NCBI RefSeq assembly: GCF_008704495.1
Contig: NZ_CP023699.1
Location: 8,432,001 to 8,496,000 of the forward strand
Reading direction: 5' to 3'
From: Streptomyces kanamyceticus
GTDB taxonomy: Bacteria; Actinomycetota; Actinomycetes; Streptomycetales; Streptomycetaceae
Length of the DNA stretch: 64,000 bases
Below are positions 28,297 through 37,458 of the stretch, one piece after another. The position numbers and the translations under genes are program-made. Position 1 is the stretch's first letter. Every line of letters begins with the position of its first letter. Under the pieces are notes generated by a model. The model was not told where the DNA came from and did no database searches. It saw nothing but the letters and a program-made list of their open reading frames with translations.

Positions 28297-29673
28297 ATGG
28301 ACCGAGCAGACCGAGCAGATGACATGTCCCGCAGATCCGTGCTGGCCACGGCCGCCGCGGTAGCCGCCCTCGCGGCCACCGCGGGCCCCGCCCTGGCCGC
28401 CACGGGGTCCGCCGCCCGCCCGCCGCGCGCGGCCCGCCCGGTGGACAACCACTTCTGGACCTCGTACGAGGACTGGCGCACCGGCACCGCCGAGGGCACC
28501 GCCGTGGTCGCCGGGAGCCGTCCCGGCCTGCGCATCGCCACCGCCGCCGGCCGCACCGACTACACCGATCCGCACACCGGCACGACCGCCACCTGGGAGT
28601 ACGCCAGGTGGACCTCGCCGACCCACCGCTCCACCGTGCCCGCGACGGAGGCCATCGCCTCCTGGAACGCGCGCACCCCGGCGGGCACCTGGCTCCAGGT
28701 GGAGCTGCGCGGCACCTACTCCGACAAGACGAAGACGCCTTGGTACGTGATGGGGCGCTGGACCTCGGGCGACGACATCGCGACCGACATCCGGCGGACC
28801 TCGGTCGACGACCAGACCGACGGAAAGTCCACCGTCTGGACGGACACGCTCTCCCTGAACGACACGACGGCGGCCCTGCGGATCGTCTCCTACCAGCTGC
28901 GCCTGACGCTCTACCGCAAGCCGGGCGCCACCGGGACCCCCACGGTCTGGCGGCTCGGCGCCATGGCCTCCGCGGTCCCCGACCGCTTCACGGTTCCCGC
29001 CTCCAAGCCGGGCCTGACCAAGGAACTGAAGGTTCCGCGCTACTCGCAGGAGATCCACGCCGGGCAGTACCCGGAGTACGACAACGGGGGCGAGGCCTGG
29101 TGCAGCCCCACCTCCTCGCAGATGATCATCGAGTACTGGGGCCGCAAACCCACCCCGGAGGACCTCGCCTGGGTCGACCCGACCTACGCCGACCCGCAGG
29201 TGTGCCACGCCGCCCGCTTCACCTTCGACTACCAGTACGAAGGCTGCGGCAACTGGCCGTTCAACGCCGCGTACGCCGCGACGTACAAGAACCTCCAGGG
29301 CGTCGTGACCCGCCTGGCGTCCCTCACGGAGCTGGAGTCGCTGATCGCCACGGGCATCCCGGCCATCACGTCCCAGTCCTTCCTCAAGGAGGAACTGACC
29401 GGCGCGGGCTACGGCACGGCGGGCCACCTGATGACGGTCATCGGCTTCACCGCGACCGGCGACGTGATCGCCAACGACCCCGCCTCACCGTCGAACCCGG
29501 CGGTGCGCCGCGTCTACAAGAGGCGTGAGTGGGAGAACATCTGGCTGCGCACCAAGCGCTACAACGCCTCGGGGAAGGTGGTCTCGGGCACGGGCGGGGT
29601 CTGTTACCTGTACTTCCCGACGACGCTTTCCGCGGCCCAGCGCAAGGCACTGGCGGCGGTCGGGATCCGCTGA
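28297..29673 (+). CDS. Tat-exported C39-family (C39_2) cysteine peptidase-like protein
   Basis: 458 aa. Twin-arginine signal SRRSVLATAAAVAALAATAG ending near residue 35 after GPALA. Residues about 45-225 form a beta-rich domain of unknown role; then a Peptidase_C39_2 domain with Cys269 (EAWCSPTSS), His377 (GHLMTVIGF) and Asn/Asp 393-394 (ANDPAS), a complete papain-like triad. Probably an extracellular peptidase or cell-wall enzyme. ATG at 28297 follows GGGGGTCC; ATG 28324, directly before the SRR, is an alternative. Confidence 0.87.
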   Translation: MDRADRADDMSRRSVLATAAAVAALAATAGPALAATGSAARPPRAARPVDNHFWTSYEDWRTGTAEGTAVVAGSRPGLRIATAAGRTDYTDPHTGTTATWEYARWTSPTHRSTVPATEAIASWNARTPAGTWLQVELRGTYSDKTKTPWYVMGRWTSGDDIATDIRRTSVDDQTDGKSTVWTDTLSLNDTTAALRIVSYQLRLTLYRKPGATGTPTVWRLGAMASAVPDRFTVPASKPGLTKELKVPRYSQEIHAGQYPEYDNGGEAWCSPTSSQMIIEYWGRKPTPEDLAWVDPTYADPQVCHAARFTFDYQYEGCGNWPFNAAYAATYKNLQGVVTRLASLTELESLIATGIPAITSQSFLKEELTGAGYGTAGHLMTVIGFTATGDVIANDPASPSNPAVRRVYKRREWENIWLRTKRYNASGKVVSGTGGVCYLYFPTTLSAAQRKALAAVGIR

Positions 29674-29687
29674 CGGAGCGACGGAGC

Positions 29688-29719
29688 GAAGCCCTCTGCC
29701 CTCGCGGGGAGAGGGCTTC
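29688..29719 (+). terminator. Hairpin terminator after the C39-like gene
   Basis: 14-base arms 29688-29701 and 29706-29719 (GAAGCCCTCT and complement, one internal mismatch) around a TCGC tetraloop, followed by a pyrimidine-rich stretch. Confidence 0.7.
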
Positions 29720-29809
29720 CTCTCTGTCCGCCGAAGAAATCCGCGAAGGCAGACATAGATTGCCCGTGGTCCACGCGTCCTTGTGGTCGTCAGGAAACGG
29801 GAGGGTCAC

Positions 29810-30361
29810 ATGAACCCGCAGGACCACGAGAGATTCCGGGACTTCGTCGACGCCCGGTGGAGCGCCCTGCTCCGCCTTGCGAACCTGCTCACGGGCGGCG
29901 ATCGCCACGAAGCCGAGGACCTTGTGCAGATCGCACTGCTGAAAGCGCTGGGCCGCTGGCGGCACGTCGAGGATCCGGAAGGCTACGTGCGCAAGGTGAT
30001 GTACCGGCACCAGATCAGCCGCTGGCGGCTGCGCAGGCCGCACCGCGAGCCCACGTTCGCCGCGCCGCCCGAGGGCCACGGCGTCGCCGACGGCACGTCC
30101 GCCGCCGATCTGCGGATCACCGTGAGCCAGGCGCTTGCCCGGCTGACGCCGCGGCAGCGCACCGTACTGGTGCTGCGCTACTTCGAGGACCTGTCCGAGA
30201 CGGAGGTCGCCGCCGCGCTCGGCTGCTCGGTGGGCACCGTACGCAGCACCACCCACCGGTCCCTGGCCCGGCTGCGTATCCTCGCGCCAGAGCTGGGTCT
30301 CCCCGGACCGACCGCCGCCACCGCCCCGCACGCCATGTCCCTGAAGGGAGCCCGCACATGA
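29810..30361 (+). CDS. SigE-family RNA polymerase sigma factor (ECF)
   Basis: 183 aa. Region 2 about 15-80 (ALLRLANLLTGGDRHEAEDLVQ, LLKALGRW) and region 4 about 105-160 (ALARLTPRQRTVLVLRYFEDLS, then EVAAALGCSVGTVRSTTHRSL). Length and motifs match the Streptomyces SigE-family ECF group. ATG at 29810 behind GGGAGG. It overlaps the next gene by four bases, and that gene's short cytoplasmic head and membrane anchor make it the likely partner or anti-sigma. Confidence 0.93.
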   Translation: MNPQDHERFRDFVDARWSALLRLANLLTGGDRHEAEDLVQIALLKALGRWRHVEDPEGYVRKVMYRHQISRWRLRRPHREPTFAAPPEGHGVADGTSAADLRITVSQALARLTPRQRTVLVLRYFEDLSETEVAAALGCSVGTVRSTTHRSLARLRILAPELGLPGPTAATAPHAMSLKGART

Positions 30362-31731
30362 ACCCCGACCAGCTGGACGACACCATCAGGGACGTCCTGA
30401 ACGCCTGGACCCCCGAGAACCCCGCCGCTCCCGCGGGCATCGCCGAGCGCGTCGTACGCCGCCGCCGACGGCGCAACGTCGTCCGCGCGACGGGCACCGT
30501 GCTCGGCCTCGCGGGCGTCACCCTGGGCGCCGCCCTCACCACCGGTGCGCTCGGCGACGACGGGGCCTCGCGCCCGGCCGCACAGGTGAGCAAGGAGAGC
30601 AAGCTGCTCTGGCAGACCCAGCTGCCCGCCGAGTCCTGGGACGCCTGTGCCATCGGTACCGAGGACGGTGACGTGTACTGCCGGGGCGAGAAGTACGACG
30701 CCATCGGCGTGGACGGCCGCACCGGAAAGGTCGACTGGCGGCGGAAGGCCAAGGGCGGCCACAGCGGCAGCACCCCGGCGGGAACGTTCCCCGGTGCCAG
30801 GGACGGGGTGGTGTACACCTACGCCGATCACGATCCGGGGGCATCCACGGCGGGCACCGACCTCGTCGCCCTCGACGCCGGTACGCGGCGGGTGCTGTGG
30901 AAGCACGAACTGGCCGACGACAGCCGGGGCGGCACCTCCGCCGTCCTGTTCGACGGCGGTGTCCTCGCCAACACACCCTCCTTCAAGCGCGTGGCCGCGC
31001 TGGACGGCAGGACGGGCCGGACGCTGTGGACGTACAAGTGGACGCAGGCCGATTGCGACCGGGCCGTGATCGGCGGCGTCCCGTATCTGACGTGCTCCCC
31101 GGACAGCGAGAAGGCACCGCAGCGGAGCGCCGTCGTCCGCCTCGACCCGAAGACGGGCAGGCCGGAGCAGGTGGCCTCCGTCAAGGGGCCCACCATGAAG
31201 ATCGGTACGGACGGGGACGCCGTGCTGCTGGCGGGTCCGGCCGACGGGAAGGCGCCCACCGGCGAGCCGGGCCCCGCCACCCTGATCCGCGTCGACACCG
31301 GATCCGGCAAGGTGACGCGCCACCGGATGGACCGGCTGGCCATGGGCACGGTCGCGGACGGCCGCATCCTGGGCGTCGGCAGGGACGGCAACGCCGTCGC
31401 GTACTCCGCCGACAACGGCAAGCGGCTGTGGTCGACGGCCGCGGGTCTCACGCTCCGCGAGGACCCGCGCGACTCCACGATGCGGGAACTGCCCTCCGCG
31501 GCCGCGGTGGACCTCACGAGCCGGGTGGCGTACTTCCTCGACCCGTCGGGCCACCTGGTGGGCCTCGACCTGGACAGCGGCGACGTGCGCTGGCGCGGCA
31601 AGGTCTCGTTGCCGAAGAGCCCGATGCGGGCCGGGATCGCACCCGAACTCATGAGCGAGGGCCGGAGCCTCGTCGGCCAGGCCGGCGGCGAACTCTTCAG
31701 GATCGAGCCGCGGCTGTCCGACGGGGGCTGA
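30358..31731 (+). CDS. Membrane-anchored PQQ-like beta-propeller protein, sigma-factor partner
   Basis: 457 aa. A 36-residue cytoplasmic head ends in an Arg cluster, then one membrane segment (about 42-64) and an outside domain of PQQ-type blades (LLWQTQLPAESWDACAIG, VDGRTGKVDWR, LVALDAGTRRVLWKHEL, VAALDGRTGRTLWTYKW, YSADNGKRLWSTAAG, GLDLDSGDVRWRGK). The design suits a surface sensor that controls the co-translated sigma factor, but no zinc anti-sigma motif is present. ATGA overlap with the sigma gene. Confidence 0.85.
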   Translation: MNPDQLDDTIRDVLNAWTPENPAAPAGIAERVVRRRRRRNVVRATGTVLGLAGVTLGAALTTGALGDDGASRPAAQVSKESKLLWQTQLPAESWDACAIGTEDGDVYCRGEKYDAIGVDGRTGKVDWRRKAKGGHSGSTPAGTFPGARDGVVYTYADHDPGASTAGTDLVALDAGTRRVLWKHELADDSRGGTSAVLFDGGVLANTPSFKRVAALDGRTGRTLWTYKWTQADCDRAVIGGVPYLTCSPDSEKAPQRSAVVRLDPKTGRPEQVASVKGPTMKIGTDGDAVLLAGPADGKAPTGEPGPATLIRVDTGSGKVTRHRMDRLAMGTVADGRILGVGRDGNAVAYSADNGKRLWSTAAGLTLREDPRDSTMRELPSAAAVDLTSRVAYFLDPSGHLVGLDLDSGDVRWRGKVSLPKSPMRAGIAPELMSEGRSLVGQAGGELFRIEPRLSDGG

Positions 31732-31765
31732 CGGCCGGGCCGCCCTGGAGGCATGGCGGTGGTGA

Positions 31766-32430
31766 GCCCCGGTTGTCCCACGGGGGGATGACTGGTTCGT
31801 GTGGGCTCCGGTGGGGGATCGCGGAGCCCGCGCGGATCGTGTGGTGGGTCTGCGTCGGGGTGTCGGCATGGCGCCCCCGGATGTCCGGCGCAGCCCGAAG
31901 GCATACCGGCGGCGAGCCTCTGCGGGGGCGGGCCCCGGTTGTCCCACGGGGGGGATGACTGGTTCGTGTGGGCTCCGGTGGGGGATCGCGGAGCCCGCGC
32001 GGGCCGTGTGGTGGGTCTGCGTCGGGGCGTCGGTACGGCCCTCGGGTGTCCGGCGCAGCCCGGGAGACACTCCGGCGGCGAGCCTCTGGGGGCGGGCCCC
32101 GGTTGTCCCACGGGGGGATGACTGGTTCGTGTGGGCTCCGGTGGGGGATCGCGGAGCCCGCGCGGGCCGTGTGGTGGGTCTGCGCCGGGGCGTCGGTACG
32201 GCCCTCGGGTGTCCGGCGCGGCCCGGGAGGTACACCGGCGGCAGGCTTCTGCGGGGGCGGGCCCCGGCTGTGCCACGGGGGACGACCGGTCCGCGCGGGC
32301 TCCGGCCGGGGGTTCCCGGAGCCCGCGCGGGCCGTGTGGCGGGGCTGCGTCGGGGCGGTCGCATGGTCCCGCGCGTCCGGCCTAGTCCAAAGGCGCATCC
32401 GGCGGGCTCCCGCGCTGCCTCGCCCGTAGC
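31766..32430. repeat. Four-unit ~165-bp tandem repeat with conserved hairpins
   Basis: Units begin at 31767, 31933, 32097 and 32262 (spacings 166, 164, 165). Units 1-3 are nearly identical; unit 4 is diverged. Each holds two stems: CCCCG...CGGGG at the unit start and GGGCTCCG...CGGAGCCC about 40 bases in. In unit 4 the second stem becomes GGGCTCCGG...CCGGAGCCC, longer by one pair although the loop changed. It fills the whole 708-bp gap after the propeller gene; spacing is not a multiple of three, so it is not a coding repeat. Confidence 0.85.
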
Positions 32431-32439
32431 GTTGCCGCC

Positions 32440-33087
32440 ATGTGCTGGAGCGCTACCGCCGACCTCGTCGCGGGCGCGGGCATCACGGCGGTGGGGGTCG
32501 CCTCGGTGGCCCTGGCGGCCCGACGCCCCCGTGACCTGCCGCTGGCCGCGCTGCCCGTTCTTCTGGGGGTCCACCAGATCATCGAGGCCGCGGTCTGGCA
32601 CCACGACGGCGGCACCGGGCCCGCCACGGTCGCCTGGGCCGTCATCGCGCTGCCGCTCCTGGCGCTGTGGGTACCGGCGGCCGTGCTGTGCGCCGCGCCG
32701 CCGGGGGCCCGCCGCCGTCTGCTCGTGCCTCTCGTGGTGGGCTGCGCGACGGCGGCCGCGCTCGCGCACGCGCTGGTGACCCGCACCGTGACCGCCGAGA
32801 TCCGCGGGCACACGGTCGGGTACTCCCTGGGGCTGCCGCGGGCGGAGCTGGTCGTCGCGGGCTACCTCTTCGCCACCATCGGCTCCCTCCTCCTCTCCGA
32901 CGACCGCGGCCTCGTCCTGTTCGGCGTCCTGGTCGCCGTCGGGGCCGCGGTGACCTTCGTGCTGTGGCGCCAGGAGTACATCTCGACGTGGTGCGCGTCC
33001 GCCGCGGTGTGCTCCGTGGTCCTGCTGCTGTGGGTCAAGCGGCGGCGCCCGGCCGCTCCCCGGCGGCCGGGCCCACGTACATCGTGA
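32440..33087 (+). CDS. DUF6629-family integral membrane protein
   Basis: 215 aa, about seven hydrophobic segments, starting with the family hallmark MCWSATADLVAGAGI and containing LLGVHQIIEAAVWHHDGG. Function unknown; members are common in actinobacteria. ATG start soon after the end of the tandem repeat array. C-terminus is Arg/Pro-rich and cytoplasmic. Confidence 0.85.
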   Translation: MCWSATADLVAGAGITAVGVASVALAARRPRDLPLAALPVLLGVHQIIEAAVWHHDGGTGPATVAWAVIALPLLALWVPAAVLCAAPPGARRRLLVPLVVGCATAAALAHALVTRTVTAEIRGHTVGYSLGLPRAELVVAGYLFATIGSLLLSDDRGLVLFGVLVAVGAAVTFVLWRQEYISTWCASAAVCSVVLLLWVKRRRPAAPRRPGPRTS

Positions 33088-33099
33088 GGACGCCCCGCG

Positions 33100-34599
33100 T
33101 CACGTGGCAGGGTCCACCACCCAGTCCGGATGCCCCGGCATCGGCGGCGTCTTCGGGCCGTACAGCCACGGCCGCAGGAACCCATCGAGGTCCTGGCCCG
33201 CGACCTTCGACGCCAGGTCGATGAAGTCCTGGGTGCCCGCCGTGCGGCCCTTGAAGCCGCTGACCCACGCGCGTTCGATCTTCTGGAACGTGGCGTCGCC
33301 GACCTGCTCGCGCAGGGCGTAGAGGACCAGCGCGGAACCGTCGTACCGCATGCGCTTGAAGAGGTTCGGCTCGGTCGGCTCCGCGGGGGCGCCGTAGTCG
33401 CGGCGCCACTGGTCGTGCGCCTTGTAGGCGGCCTTCATGAGGGCCTCGAAGTTCTCGCCGCCGTGCTCCTCGGAGTACAGCCGGTCGTAGAAGCGGGCGT
33501 GCCCCTCGCTCACCCACAGGTCGGACCAGCTCTTGAGCGCCACGCTGTCGCCGAACCACTGGTGGGTCAGCTCGTGCACCATGTTCCGCTCGGCGTCGAC
33601 CTTCGTGCCGAGGAGATCGGCCTTCGGGACGAGGGACAGCGTCTGCGTCTCCAGGGCGACACCGAGGTCGGTGTCGCCGACGAGGATGCCGTAGCGATTG
33701 AAGGGGTAGGGGCCGAGCCGCTCCTGGAGCCACTTCAGATGGTCGGGGGTGAGCCCTCGGTACGCGGCCGTCAGCTCGACCAGCGCGTCGGGGACGACGT
33801 CGCGCAGCGGCAGACCGCCGGGCCCCTGGCTCTCGACCACCTTGAACTTGCCGACGGCGAGCTGCACCAGCTGGGTCGAGAGCGGCTGCTCGGAGTCGTA
33901 CGTCCAGCGGACGCGGCCGTCGGGGCGCTCGGCGCGCGAGACGAGCCTGCCGTTGGCGACGGCCGTGCGGTCGCCCGGGGTGGTGATCCGGAAGGTGATC
34001 GGCGCGCGCTGGCTCGGGTGGTCGCTCCCGGGGAAGATCAGCCGGGCGCCGTTGGGCTGCGGATAGACCACGGTGCCGTCGGGCGTGGGGATCCAGCCGT
34101 AGTCCTCGATCGCGTCGTCGCGGTGCCTGGTCTGCGTCGGGTCGGCGGTGTACACGACCTTGACGGTGAAGGAACTGCCCTTGGCCAGCGGGGACTTGGG
34201 GGTGACGGTCAGTTCGTCGCCGGAGCGCGACGTGTCGGCGGGCGCGCCGTTCACCGTCACGGAGCGCAGGGTGTTGCCGCCGAAGTCGAGGTTGAAGCGG
34301 GAGAGTGCCTGGGTGGCGTGCGCCTTGATCGTCGTCGTCGCCCCGAACGGGGTCTTCGGCGCCTGCCAGTCGAAGTCCAGGTAGTAGCGGTCGATCCGGT
34401 ACCCGCCGTTCCCGTCGAGCGGAAACATCGGGTCGCCGAGGCCGGGCGCCCCGGGCGAGGGCTTCTGAACGGGTGATGAGGGTGCGGGTGAGGGTGCGGA
34501 CGCGGCCTGCGAGACCGGTGCGGTGAGGGCGGCCGCCGCGGTGATCGCGGCCGCGAGGGCGAGCCGTGCTCTGCGGCGTGGTGTCCGGTACGTGCTCAT
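33100..34599 (-). CDS. Secreted M1-family metallopeptidase
   Basis: 499 aa. Sec signal peptide ([20 protein letters not shown], cleavage after SQA near 32). M1 aminopeptidase fold: substrate-binding loop GVALETQTL replacing GxMEN, zinc site HELTHQW (His342) with the third ligand Glu 18 residues on in LWVSEGHARF, and a Tyr downstream. Shorter than typical M1 enzymes because the C-terminal helical domain is reduced. ATG at 34599 preceded by GAGAGG; upstream in-frame codons are less likely. Confidence 0.92.
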   Translation of the reverse strand: MSTYRTPRRRARLALAAAITAAAALTAPVSQAASAPSPAPSSPVQKPSPGAPGLGDPMFPLDGNGGYRIDRYYLDFDWQAPKTPFGATTTIKAHATQALSRFNLDFGGNTLRSVTVNGAPADTSRSGDELTVTPKSPLAKGSSFTVKVVYTADPTQTRHRDDAIEDYGWIPTPDGTVVYPQPNGARLIFPGSDHPSQRAPITFRITTPGDRTAVANGRLVSRAERPDGRVRWTYDSEQPLSTQLVQLAVGKFKVVESQGPGGLPLRDVVPDALVELTAAYRGLTPDHLKWLQERLGPYPFNRYGILVGDTDLGVALETQTLSLVPKADLLGTKVDAERNMVHELTHQWFGDSVALKSWSDLWVSEGHARFYDRLYSEEHGGENFEALMKAAYKAHDQWRRDYGAPAEPTEPNLFKRMRYDGSALVLYALREQVGDATFQKIERAWVSGFKGRTAGTQDFIDLASKVAGQDLDGFLRPWLYGPKTPPMPGHPDWVVDPAT

Positions 34600-34798
34600 C
34601 GGGAACCTCTCGGTCGGATGCTGCGCGGACGTGCGACGAGCCCTGCTCGTGTCACGACTTAGACGCACGGCACTCCGGCCGGGTTGTGGGTGACCAAGGT
34701 CTCTCCCTCGATCGGGTGTCCTGCTGGCAAGGTGGAGGGGTCCCAGTGGGGGGAAGCCACTGTCAGACGCACTGCCAGCCGAACGTCAGCGAGAAGAC

Positions 34799-34945
34799 AT
34801 GACCGCGACCTCTGCCACCGCCGTCCACGCCAAGGCCCGCACCGGCGGCCCCAAGGAAGACGGACCGAACGTCCTGGAGCACCTCGCGGGCTGGACCCTC
34901 GTCGTCGTCCTCGCGATGCTCGTCACGCAGGCCGGTCTGCTGTGA
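34799..34945 (+). CDS. Small single-pass membrane protein (48 aa)
   Basis: 48 residues: a charged head (TGGPKEDGPNVLEHLAG) then one membrane helix (WTLVVVLAMLVTQAGLL) at the very C-terminus. ATG preceded by GCGAGAAG. Codon third positions are G/C as in real genes here. It is transcribed towards the next, convergent gene and overlaps its end by 23 bases. No function recognised; the tail-anchored layout suggests a membrane-associated accessory peptide. Confidence 0.65.
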   Translation: MTATSATAVHAKARTGGPKEDGPNVLEHLAGWTLVVVLAMLVTQAGLL

Positions 34946-35831
34946 GCCCGTCCTCGTAGCCGCTGTCGTCGAGGCCCGCCCGCCAGTGCCGCCCCGGCAC
35001 GCCCACCAGGCCGTACAGCCAGCGCACCGGCGAGCGCCCGTGCAGCAGCGTCACCCCCGCGAGCACCGCGAACAGCGGCAGGCCGAGCCAGCCGCCGAGC
35101 AGGCGGACGAGACCGCTGGCCAGGAGCGCGCCGACGAACGGCAGTCCGTAGACCCCTGCCCCCGCGATGGCGATGCCGAGGATCCTCGGCACCTTGCGGT
35201 CCTCGTCGGCGCCGGGCAGTGACCAGCCCTCCATCAGCCAGCCGATCTCGGTCATCAGCATGGTGCCGATGACGGCGGCGCCGAAGAGCAGCAGCGCGAG
35301 GAACGTGCCGGACGTCAAGAAGCCCAGCACGTGATTGACGACGCTGTCCTTCGGCCACTCGGCGAAGTCCTTCGCGCCGGGGGAGAGGAAGCGCTCGTAG
35401 CCGCTGCCGTCCCAGCCGTGCACCAGCGTGCCGAAGAGCAGGAAGTATCCGCCCACGCACTGCAGGTACGCCCAGTACCCCGCCCCCACGAGCACCAGGG
35501 CCTGCGCCACCAGGAACCCGATGATCGCGGCGACGGGGATCCCGCCCGCGTAGAACAGCACGAACCCCGCCCACACGCCCTCGTGCCCCGACGCGACGTG
35601 CATGGTCGCCCATGCGGGGTTCTGCCACAGCAGGAAGAGGCCCGTCGGGACCATCAGGACGGCGGCGAAGAGCGCGGTGAGCGCGAGGTACGGGTTGGCG
35701 GCCCGGCTGCGCGTGCGCGGCCCCTCGCCCGCGTTGATCCGCTCCCACACCTGCAGCTGACGCCCCGCGGAGAGCGCGAACGTCGCGCCGATCGCGTACG
35801 CCCAGAAGAGCTCGGCCTGAATCTGGATCAC
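34923..35831 (-). CDS. Multi-pass membrane protein, unknown function
   Basis: 302 aa with about eight hydrophobic helices (for example AAVLMVPTGLFLLWQN, GIPVAAIIGFLVAQALVLVG, LGLPLFAVLAGVTLLHG). Histidines in helices (NPAWATMHVASGHEGVW) are noticeable, but no clear haem or ion-binding signature. ATG at 35831. I do not recognise the family with confidence. Its 3' end overlaps the small plus-strand gene. Confidence 0.8.
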   Translation of the reverse strand: MIQIQAELFWAYAIGATFALSAGRQLQVWERINAGEGPRTRSRAANPYLALTALFAAVLMVPTGLFLLWQNPAWATMHVASGHEGVWAGFVLFYAGGIPVAAIIGFLVAQALVLVGAGYWAYLQCVGGYFLLFGTLVHGWDGSGYERFLSPGAKDFAEWPKDSVVNHVLGFLTSGTFLALLLFGAAVIGTMLMTEIGWLMEGWSLPGADEDRKVPRILGIAIAGAGVYGLPFVGALLASGLVRLLGGWLGLPLFAVLAGVTLLHGRSPVRWLYGLVGVPGRHWRAGLDDSGYEDGLTADRPA

Positions 35832-35869
35832 GCCGAGCCCCTCATGTCGAGTCCCTCATACCGAGCCCC

Positions 35870-36853
35870 TCATGCCGAAGCCTTCAGAGTCAGACCACCC
35901 GCCACGATCAAGTCCGATGTGACCAGAGCCTGTTCGGCGCTGACGTCCGTCATGAAGACGAACGGCGGCACGACGGGCGGCACCGGCAGCTTGTCGGGCG
36001 TGAAGGTCAGACAGAGGATGCCTTCGAGGCACCCCTTGAACTTGGTGAGGTACAGCGTGACGTCGCCGCTCAGCTCCAAGGTGTCGGCGCCCAGGGCGAG
36101 TTCCTCCTTGCCGTCGCGCGTCGTCAGCTTGTAGTCCGTGAGTGAGGCGGCCTTCATCCGCAGCACCATGACCTTCAACGGCCCGTCCGCGGTGGGGATC
36201 TCGCGCACGCCCGCAAGCAGGAAGCCCTGTGGCGCGAAGAGCGTCGTGGTCACGGTCGGCGGCACCCGCGGCGCCACGACCTCCGCGCCCGAGGGCGGCG
36301 CGGCCTTCGCCGGGTTCCCGTTCATGATCCCGGCGACGATCAGTACGGGAAGGAGTACGGCCAGGGTCCGCGTGCCCTGCCCGTCCCGCACCTTGGGCCG
36401 GTCCGGATCCTCCTCCGTGCCCTCGGGCACGGGACTCCAGCCGAACGCCATGGCGCTGCCCGCGATGCCGAGGAGCATGCCGACCAGGAAGCCGCCGAGA
36501 TTGGTGGCCGCGAAGGAAAGCACCGACAGGATCAGGGCGTTGACGCTCACGTAGTGATGGGTGTGCGGCAGCAGCCACAGGAAGAGCCCGGCCACGACAA
36601 GGGCGATGCCGATGCCGAGCGCCGCGATCCCGCCGAGCCCCAGGCTGACCAGGACGGTCAGCGGCGACAGCGGTACGAGCAGGAGTTCGGCGCCGCCCAG
36701 GATCAGCAGCAGGCCGCCCCAGAACGGCCGGGTGCGCCGCCATCCGCGCAGCACCCGGCGTTGCTCGGGCCACGGCAGGCGCCGGTCGAGCCAGCCGCCG
36801 CCGTCCCGCCGGAACGGCCTGACACCGGCTCTGCCGCCACCGGTCAGAAGCAC
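35870..36853 (-). CDS. DUF6114 domain membrane protein
   Basis: About 327 aa. The N-terminal half has four membrane helices beginning TRPFWGGLLLILGGAELLLV, the DUF6114 signature; the remainder is an outside beta-rich domain. Partner of the DUF6230 gene just upstream, a pair conserved across Streptomyces with no known role. The GTG at 36853 overlaps the partner's stop by 10 bases; GTG 36754 is a fallback start. The open frame continues upstream but only through the partner gene. Confidence 0.82.
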   Translation of the reverse strand: MLLTGGGRAGVRPFRRDGGGWLDRRLPWPEQRRVLRGWRRTRPFWGGLLLILGGAELLLVPLSPLTVLVSLGLGGIAALGIGIALVVAGLFLWLLPHTHHYVSVNALILSVLSFAATNLGGFLVGMLLGIAGSAMAFGWSPVPEGTEEDPDRPKVRDGQGTRTLAVLLPVLIVAGIMNGNPAKAAPPSGAEVVAPRVPPTVTTTLFAPQGFLLAGVREIPTADGPLKVMVLRMKAASLTDYKLTTRDGKEELALGADTLELSGDVTLYLTKFKGCLEGILCLTFTPDKLPVPPVVPPFVFMTDVSAEQALVTSDLIVAGGLTLKASA

Positions 36854-37458
36854 TTCTTGCCGCCGATGCTGACATCGACCCTCATGCCCTTGAGCCGGAA
36901 GTTCCCGCCGGTCGCCGACCAGGCGTGTGACTTCACCCCGGCGACCTCGATGTCCCCGGCCTGCAGCCCGAACTTGCCGCGCTCGCCCTTGATTCCGGGC
37001 ACCTCGTCGAGGGTGGAGGCGTCCCTGCCGATCTCCGCGGTGCCGAAGCGGGCGTCGCCCACCAGGTCCTCCCCGTCGATGACGAGGTTGCTCGCGGTGA
37101 CCTTTCCCGCGTCGCCGCCCGCGGTCAGCTTGAACACCACGGTGCCGACGGGCGTCTTGACCTCGGCCGCCTGGCAGATGTCGGAGAGCGTGGCGTCGCC
37201 GATCCCGAGGAGCGCCACCGGGTGCCCCTTGCCGTCGACGTCCCGGTCGGTCTGTACGTACGAGGACAGGCCCTGGCTGGTCAGCTTGCCCGACGACACC
37301 TGGAAACTCGTCCCGGAGACGGCGAAGGACGCGGCGAGCGCGCCCTCGGCCATCACATTGGCCATGACCCCGACGGCCAGCACGGCGGGCAGCGCCACCA
37401 CGGCCGTCTTCTTCCAGTTGGTTCTGCCCTCGCGTAACGCGTTGCGTGCTGCGCTCAC
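36844..37458 (-). CDS. DUF6230 family protein (annotated cholesterol esterase by some)
   Basis: 204 aa. One membrane helix (about 17-38, KKTAVVALPAVLAVGVMANV) followed by a secreted beta-rich domain (FAVSGTSFQVSSGKLTSQGL, DATLSDICQAAEV) with two cysteines near and at the end (GGKKCF). No hydrolase motif, so the esterase name often attached to this family is not supported. GTG at 37458 preceded by GGGAGGA. Divergent from a TetR gene 141 bp away. Confidence 0.87.
   Translation of the reverse strand: MSAARNALREGRTNWKKTAVVALPAVLAVGVMANVMAEGALAASFAVSGTSFQVSSGKLTSQGLSSYVQTDRDVDGKGHPVALLGIGDATLSDICQAAEVKTPVGTVVFKLTAGGDAGKVTASNLVIDGEDLVGDARFGTAEIGRDASTLDEVPGIKGERGKFGLQAGDIEVAGVKSHAWSATGGNFRLKGMRVDVSIGGKKCF

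Noticed and set aside
31801..32429. Several reading frames in the tandem repeat array
   Set aside because: Period varies between 164 and 166, so frames break; composition is not protein-like.
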